DNA of 64,000 nucleotides from Fulvivirga ulvae. GTDB taxonomy: Bacteria > Bacteroidota > Bacteroidia > Cytophagales > Cyclobacteriaceae. The DNA lies in contig NZ_CP089981.1 in the NCBI RefSeq assembly GCF_021389975.1, forward strand, positions 1,196,501 to 1,260,500, in the 5' to 3' direction. The notes below the pieces were generated by a model that did no database searches, was not told the DNA's origin, and was given only the letters and a program-made list of their open reading frames with translations. Below, in pieces: positions 59,237 to 64,000 of the stretch. Position 1 is the first letter of the stretch. The number at the start of each line of letters is the position of its first letter. The translations under genes were made by a program, and so were the position numbers.

Positions 59237-60232
59237 CTATTTTTTGTCGCCTTTATCCTTTGATGAAGATTTGCCACTAGGTTTGGCAATGGATTCCCTC
59301 ATCTCGGTGTCGGCTTTGATATTATCCATTTTATAGTAGTCCATAATACCGAGGTTACCACTTCTAAAGGCTTCTGCCATGGCTTTAGGTACTTCAGCTT
59401 CTGCTTCAATTACCTTGGCACGGGCCTCCTGAGCTTTGGCTTTCATTTCCTGTTCGTGCGCCACAGCCATTGCCCTTCTTTCTTCTGCCTTGGCTTCAGC
59501 TACTTTAAGGTCAGCAGACGCCTGGTCAGTTTGAAGTTTCGCCCCGATGTTGGTTCCTACGTCCACATCAGCGATATCAATGGAAAGGATCTCAAATGCA
59601 GTACCTGCATCCAAACCTCTCTGCAATACAAGCTTTGATATTTTATCCGGGTTTTCAAGTACATTTTTATGAGAGTCGGCAGAACCGATGGAGGTAACGA
59701 TACCTTCACCAACCCTGGCCAGAATAGTGTCTTCTCCGGCACCACCAACCAACTGCTGAATGTTGGCCCGTACAGTAACCCGTGCAATGGCGATAAGCTG
59801 AATACCGTCTGCCGCTACTGCCGCTACTTTAGGTGTGGTGATCACTTTAGGATTTACTGAGATCTGAACCGCTTCAAACACATCCCTTCCGGCAAGGTCA
59901 ATAGCTGTTGCCTGCTTAAAGGTAAGATTGATATTTGCCTTATCTGCTGAAATCAATGCTTTGATAACTGAAGGTACGTGACCTCCTGCCAGGTAGTGCG
60001 TTTCAAGTTCCTTGGTGGTAACTGTAAGCCCTGCCTTGGTCGCAGTGATCAGGGAGTTAACAATAACTCCCGGAGGCACTTTCCTTATCCTCATAAACAT
60101 GAGTTCGAAAAGCCCCACTTTCACATTAGAAAAGCGTGCGGTGATCCAGAGACCTACGGGAATAAAGTACAGGAATATGAAAAACAGTACAATTCCCAGG
60201 AAAATAATTAGTATAAGGCCGATTCCTTCCAT
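59237..60232 (-). CDS. floA: flotillin-like protein FloA
   Basis: 331 residues. N-terminal hairpin membrane anchor (LILIIFLGIVLFFIFLYFIP), an SPFH-type domain (about 40-210; PPGVIVNSLITATKAGLTVT, DTILARVGEGIVTSIGS), a coiled-coil stretch rich in Ala/Glu/Lys (about 240-300) and a polar tail. FloA organises membrane microdomains in bacteria. It is preceded 2 bases upstream by an NfeD-like gene, the universal partner. Terminator follows. Confidence 0.95.
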   Translation of the reverse strand: MEGIGLILIIFLGIVLFFIFLYFIPVGLWITARFSNVKVGLFELMFMRIRKVPPGVIVNSLITATKAGLTVTTKELETHYLAGGHVPSVIKALISADKANINLTFKQATAIDLAGRDVFEAVQISVNPKVITTPKVAAVAADGIQLIAIARVTVRANIQQLVGGAGEDTILARVGEGIVTSIGSADSHKNVLENPDKISKLVLQRGLDAGTAFEILSIDIADVDVGTNIGAKLQTDQASADLKVAEAKAEERRAMAVAHEQEMKAKAQEARAKVIEAEAEVPKAMAEAFRSGNLGIMDYYKMDNIKADTEMRESIAKPSGKSSSKDKGDKK

Positions 60233-60234
60233 AT

Positions 60235-60705
60235 TTAGTTGATTGGTTCTACAAAGATGTTATTAACGTCAATTTTAATGATTTTTACTGTTGTTCCGCT
60301 GTCGATATAGTTTCCCATCGACCGCACTTCATATTCAGCATCGTGAAAGTCGGCTTTTCCCATGGGCCTTATGGCTGACATGGCTATTCCTTCATCACCA
60401 ACTTTTAATTTGCTGGTCAGCCCCTCATTTACTTTGCTGTTTATCGTACTTTTTAATGAGAACCTGTCCCAGGTATTGCCTTTGAAACTGAAATATAAGG
60501 ATATTCCGAATAAAATGACACTTCCTGCCGTAATCCACCAGCCAACTTCACTGCCAAAGTAGGTAAAACTTAAAAATATACCGAAAGCTGTAGCGATAAA
60601 TCCGATGATGCCCACCAGTGTAGTGCCGGGCACGAAAATCACTTCTGCTACAATTAACGAAAGCCCTATCACAACCAGGGCTATTACGGTTATCCACTCA
60701 GCCAT
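60235..60705 (-). CDS. NfeD-like membrane protein
   Basis: 156 residues from the ATG at 60705 (a GTG is two codons upstream). Three or four membrane segments (about 5-85: VIALVVIGLSLIVAEVIFVP, GIIGFIATAFGIFLSF), then a C-terminal OB-fold (GDEGIAMSAIRPMGKADF, DSGTTVKIIKIDVNNIFVEP). This is the short NfeD type without protease domain, which works with flotillin-like proteins. Starts the nfeD-floA operon. Confidence 0.92.
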   Translation of the reverse strand: MAEWITVIALVVIGLSLIVAEVIFVPGTTLVGIIGFIATAFGIFLSFTYFGSEVGWWITAGSVILFGISLYFSFKGNTWDRFSLKSTINSKVNEGLTSKLKVGDEGIAMSAIRPMGKADFHDAEYEVRSMGNYIDSGTTVKIIKIDVNNIFVEPIN

Positions 60706-60741
60706 AGACACTGAAAAATTAGAATTTTAAAGCTAATAAAT

Positions 60742-62871
60742 TTATGGGAGCTGTACGTTTTCCCATTCGGATTTTTTCATGGCAAGGTACTGGTCATTGA
60801 ACGAATCATAAATAAGCTGATCATACATGACAGGGATCACGTCTACACCATGAATATTGACCAGTCCGTACTTACCAAATTTTTTAACGATAGCGAACCC
60901 GTTGTTCAAATCTCTGAGCTCGTCATATTTGGCATTTATCAATAACTTGCCTGTATTGCTGATCAGGCCCGATTTCCCTGCTTTTGTAACCAGGAACCTG
61001 TCGTTGTCTTGCCTGTGGATATCGTCATACTCAAAAGAGCAGACGGGTTCACCCGTGAGGTTTATCAGTCCTTTGCCTTTATCGTTGGAGACTATAGCCA
61101 GGCCGTTTTTAAATGTGGAAGACGAATTATATGAAGGCTGAATGATTATACGCTCTCTTTTGTCCAGAAAGCCCCACCGCCCAAGAAGTTTAAACGCGGC
61201 AAGCCCTTCCTGAAAGGGGCCAACTTCATCGTACCTGTTGGCGATCCTGAGGCGGTTTTGTGAATCGATAAAGCCGTACTTCCCATCTATTTTGGCGGCA
61301 TAAAAGCCTTCTGAGGGTGGCCTTACTTCCTGATATCGATCCTCACCCAATGAATTGAATATTCTGCCTTCAAAGTCTATTTTCCAGAGTCCGCCTTCGG
61401 AAAGGTGCTCCAGCAGGTAGTTTTCCTTTACTTCCACCTTGTTTTCGGTAAAGTAAACTGTTCCCTCTTCAAAGCTCTTCAATGTGGTCATCTTTCCTTT
61501 GCGGGTGAGATAATACTGGCTGTTGACAATCTCAACATTGGCTTTTTGGGGTAGCACGACCCAAGAACCAAATTTATCAATGATACCGGTCTCTCCATGG
61601 AATTTAACCACGGCCATACCTTCTTCGAAAGGAGAAACATCATCATAAACACAATGGATAACCTCCTCTCCTGCCCTGTCGATAAAGCCCCAATAGCCCT
61701 GCCGGCTTACGGGAAAGAAGTAATGGGTACGCTCACGGATATTGTCGTAGTAGTGGTTTGATTTTTTAACACCAAAACCATCGTAGAGTGACCATTTATA
61801 TATACCACCTACTTTTTCCCTGGCATAGATCATATCTTCAAATAAAAATACGGAGTCAAACCTCGCAGAGATCAGCAGATCACCGCCAGACTTCATCATT
61901 CCCCAAAGGCCACCGTTTTTGAATGCGAAATGTCCACCCTCTTCAGTGCCAAGGTCGGTATAATTTTGTGGAGTCAGTGCATCACCGGCCTTATTGATCA
62001 GCCAGCTTTTACCATTGGCATGCACCTGCATTCTTGATGTATCATATATCTTTAGTCTGTCGAAGTTGTAGCTGCCAATGGCGTTGTTCTTGTTATCCAA
62101 TACTTTCCATTCGTTAAAAGAAAGCTGTTTTGCTTCTCCATCGGAAATTTTGAAGTCTTTACTTCCCAATGGTGCGATAACCTGACCTTGCGCATCAATC
62201 AGACCTCTTAAATGATTGTCGTAAATTATAGCAAGGTTATTCCTGAAACTGCTGATACTATCCAGGCTGAAATCAATGATCTGCTTGCCTTTATCGTTGA
62301 AAATAGCCGTTTTTCCATCAAAATTTTTAACAGCATACCGCAAGCCTCCTAGCACGGTAATGTCTTTATACTCTAGAGGAATAATAACTTTATCGCCAAG
62401 GTCTACCACACCATACATATAATACCGGCCGGGTTTGCTGGCAACGATAGCCCTAAGGTCGGCTAACTTAACAGATGCATATTTGAAAGGGAGCACTACT
62501 TTACCTTCAGTGGAAACCACCCCCAGAAAATCCCTTTGAGAGACTTTGCCTTTCACTGCCGCGATCAGAAGCCCTCTGTTGCCCGGATAAAGTTGTGTGT
62601 ATGCGGGCTGGGCAATAATTTCATTTTGAAGGCTGATCAGACCCCAGGTATTGTTTAAGCGAAAGCCCAGTACATTGTTGACAACTTCAAAATCGCCCTC
62701 GCTCCAGCCGAGCTCTTCATATTGGGCGGGTATAAGTACGTTTCCCTGGTTATCCTTAATGCCTTGTTTGCCCTGCATTTCAAATAATTGATAGTCAATA
62801 TTTTCAATGTCGGGTCTTGCAAAAATGGCCTGAGAAGTAAGAAAGGTAAGTAGGTAAAAAAAGTATTTCAT
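60742..62871 (-). CDS. secreted WG-repeat protein
   Basis: 709 residues from the ATG at 62871, which places the signal peptide MKYFFYLLTFLTSQAIFA first. The rest is about 15 WG repeats of roughly 40 residues, such as GKQGIKDNQGNVLIPAQYEE, WGLISLQNEIIAQPAY, GYWGFIDRAGEEVIHCVYDD and GKYGFIDSQNRLRIANRYDE. WG repeats form propeller- or solenoid-like scaffolds of unknown role. It is 36 bases upstream of nfeD-floA on the same strand only in the sense of lying before its promoter, so cotranscription is not assured. Confidence 0.88.
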   Translation of the reverse strand: MKYFFYLLTFLTSQAIFARPDIENIDYQLFEMQGKQGIKDNQGNVLIPAQYEELGWSEGDFEVVNNVLGFRLNNTWGLISLQNEIIAQPAYTQLYPGNRGLLIAAVKGKVSQRDFLGVVSTEGKVVLPFKYASVKLADLRAIVASKPGRYYMYGVVDLGDKVIIPLEYKDITVLGGLRYAVKNFDGKTAIFNDKGKQIIDFSLDSISSFRNNLAIIYDNHLRGLIDAQGQVIAPLGSKDFKISDGEAKQLSFNEWKVLDNKNNAIGSYNFDRLKIYDTSRMQVHANGKSWLINKAGDALTPQNYTDLGTEEGGHFAFKNGGLWGMMKSGGDLLISARFDSVFLFEDMIYAREKVGGIYKWSLYDGFGVKKSNHYYDNIRERTHYFFPVSRQGYWGFIDRAGEEVIHCVYDDVSPFEEGMAVVKFHGETGIIDKFGSWVVLPQKANVEIVNSQYYLTRKGKMTTLKSFEEGTVYFTENKVEVKENYLLEHLSEGGLWKIDFEGRIFNSLGEDRYQEVRPPSEGFYAAKIDGKYGFIDSQNRLRIANRYDEVGPFQEGLAAFKLLGRWGFLDKRERIIIQPSYNSSSTFKNGLAIVSNDKGKGLINLTGEPVCSFEYDDIHRQDNDRFLVTKAGKSGLISNTGKLLINAKYDELRDLNNGFAIVKKFGKYGLVNIHGVDVIPVMYDQLIYDSFNDQYLAMKKSEWENVQLP

Positions 62872-62984
62872 TCGACACAGTAATCTCAATTGCTAAAATA
62901 GCTATTTTCGAGTGAAAATCAGCGTTTTAATTTTATTTCGAGGCATTTGGTTTTAAATTTGCCTTTTGATAAAAACTTGAATCC

Positions 62985-64000
62985 ATGTACATAGAGCAAC
63001 TATACACCAATTGCCTTGCCGAAGCAGCTTATTATATCGAATCAGAAGGCGAAGCAGCCATTATTGATCCGTTAAGGGAAATAAAACCTTACCTCGAATT
63101 AGCTGAAAAACGTGGCACAAAGATCAAGTATGTATTCGAAACACATTTTCATGCTGATTTCGTTTCCGGCCACATCGATTTATCGAAAAAAACCGGTGGA
63201 AAAATTATTTATGGCCCCAATGCCAATACGGAATATGAGGTTTATAACGCTAAGGATGGAGAGGTTTTTACTTTAGGAAAAGTCACCATCAAAGCTCTGC
63301 ACACCCCGGGGCATACTCCGGAATCTACCTGCTACCTGCTACAGGATGAAAACGGAAAAGACCATGCTGTATTTACCGGTGATACTCTGTTCGTGGGTGA
63401 TGTAGGCCGCCCTGACCTGCTCGATGGTGTAATGAGTAAGGAAGAGCTGGCCGGAATGATGTACGACTCGCTCAACACCAGGATAAAAACCCTGGCTGAT
63501 GATGTGATCGTTTACCCAGCACATGGTGCCGGGTCTGCGTGTGGAAAAAATATTGGCAAGGAAACCTATTCTACTATTGGCATGCAAAAAGCTGCCAACT
63601 ATGCTCTACAGAATATGACGAAGGAGGAGTTTATCGCCAAAGTTACGGATGGTATGCTTCCTCCTCCCAAATACTTCTTTGAAGATGCCAGGATCAATAA
63701 GAAGGGTTATGAACCGATTGACAGCATTATGGATAAGAACAAGTCGGCACTGGAGCTTGACGAATTCAAAAAACTGATAGCAGAAGGCGCCCTGGTCCTT
63801 GACACACGGAAACCCGATGATTTCGAAAGGGGCTTTATCAAAGGTGCCGTAAATATCGGACTTAATGGCCAGTATGCCGTTTGGGTAGGAACTTTGATAG
63901 ACATTGACCAACCGCTCGTGCTGATCGTAGAGCCTGGCATGGAAGAAGAAGCTATATTAAGACTGGCGCGTGTAGGGTACGAAAATGTAAGAGGCTACCT
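62985..64000 (+). CDS. MBL-fold hydrolase fused to rhodanese (partial)
   Basis: The first 338 residues are visible; the gene runs out of the window. Metallo-beta-lactamase fold with THFHADFVSGHID, HTPGHTPEST, FTGDTLFVGDVGRPDL and YPAHGAGSACG, as in persulfide dioxygenases (ETHE1/BlhA-like). A rhodanese domain starts at about 265 (ALVLDTRKPDDFERGFIKGA). Its catalytic loop position (VLIVEPGMEEEA) has no Cys, so this domain is inactive; family members often have a second rhodanese further on. It probably oxidises glutathione- or other persulfides in sulfide detoxification. Confidence 0.9.
   Translation, partial: MYIEQLYTNCLAEAAYYIESEGEAAIIDPLREIKPYLELAEKRGTKIKYVFETHFHADFVSGHIDLSKKTGGKIIYGPNANTEYEVYNAKDGEVFTLGKVTIKALHTPGHTPESTCYLLQDENGKDHAVFTGDTLFVGDVGRPDLLDGVMSKEELAGMMYDSLNTRIKTLADDVIVYPAHGAGSACGKNIGKETYSTIGMQKAANYALQNMTKEEFIAKVTDGMLPPPKYFFEDARINKKGYEPIDSIMDKNKSALELDEFKKLIAEGALVLDTRKPDDFERGFIKGAVNIGLNGQYAVWVGTLIDIDQPLVLIVEPGMEEEAILRLARVGYENVRGY

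Overview
The window looks like chromosome of a Bacteroidota member, most likely a Cytophagales (Fulvivirga-like) gliding-type bacterium. The evidence is moderate GC, many SPI/SPII-secreted proteins with Ser/Asp-rich lipoprotein boxes, TonB-dependent receptors, Reg_prop/LytS and LytTR two-component systems, WG-repeat and IPT/TIG proteins, weak Shine-Dalgarno signals and TAnnTTTG-type -7 promoter elements. The assignment is inferred from gene families; no rRNA is present.

Layout. 1-3.8 kb: a minus-strand pair, a lipoprotein cut by the window edge and a 980-residue coiled-coil/barrel protein. 3.9-11 kb: two signalling units, a 7TMR-DISM histidine kinase with a NarL-type regulator, and a YfiR/CHASE8 kinase/receiver module next to a TonB receptor broken by two homopolymer frameshifts. 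11.7-17.5 kb: a TIG/WKNG-repeat lipoprotein and a LytS/LytTR pair. 17.6-18 kb: a tRNA-Pro with an AGG anticodon, a dead GIY-YIG endonuclease gene whose frame ends inside that tRNA, and a 5' tRNA fragment containing an extra palindrome. 18-25.4 kb: a CHAT-protease/TPR protein, a PKD/barrel protein and a lipoprotein, divergent from an ECF sigma factor with a membrane TPR partner. 25.6-34.6 kb: ordinary metabolic and housekeeping genes (ArsR regulator, YjjG, P5C dehydrogenase, MtfA-like peptidase, LysM protein, tRNA-Asn, Nramp-like transporter, Hsp20). 34.7-37 kb: a FecR-like/CHASE2 pair. 37-49 kb: a cobalamin locus. 49-63 kb: a DUF547 protein, a flavoprotein plus membrane Fe-S electron-transfer pair, an M48 protease, a TPR histidine kinase, a tripartite HipBST toxin-antitoxin system with three evenly spaced operators, NfeD/FloA, and a WG-repeat protein. 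The window ends inside an MBL-fold/rhodanese gene.

The cobalamin locus is the most coherent block. A cobalamin riboswitch precedes btuB and a BtuG-like propeller lipoprotein. The same strand continues with a thioesterase, a 51-residue DUF5522 Cys-rich protein not reported by long-ORF calling, cobU, cobT, cobS, cobC and a DUF71 ATP-pyrophosphatase, nearly all overlapping. BtuFCD transport genes are transcribed divergently, and MeaB, the chaperone of B12-dependent methylmalonyl-CoA mutase, converges from the other end. Together these give outer-membrane capture, inner-membrane import, lower-ligand assembly and use.

Best candidates for something new: the tRNA-Pro/GIY-YIG element, the ECF sigma/CHAT-protease cluster, the HipBST locus with its 61-bp-phased operators, and the small DUF5522 protein translationally coupled inside the B12 operon.
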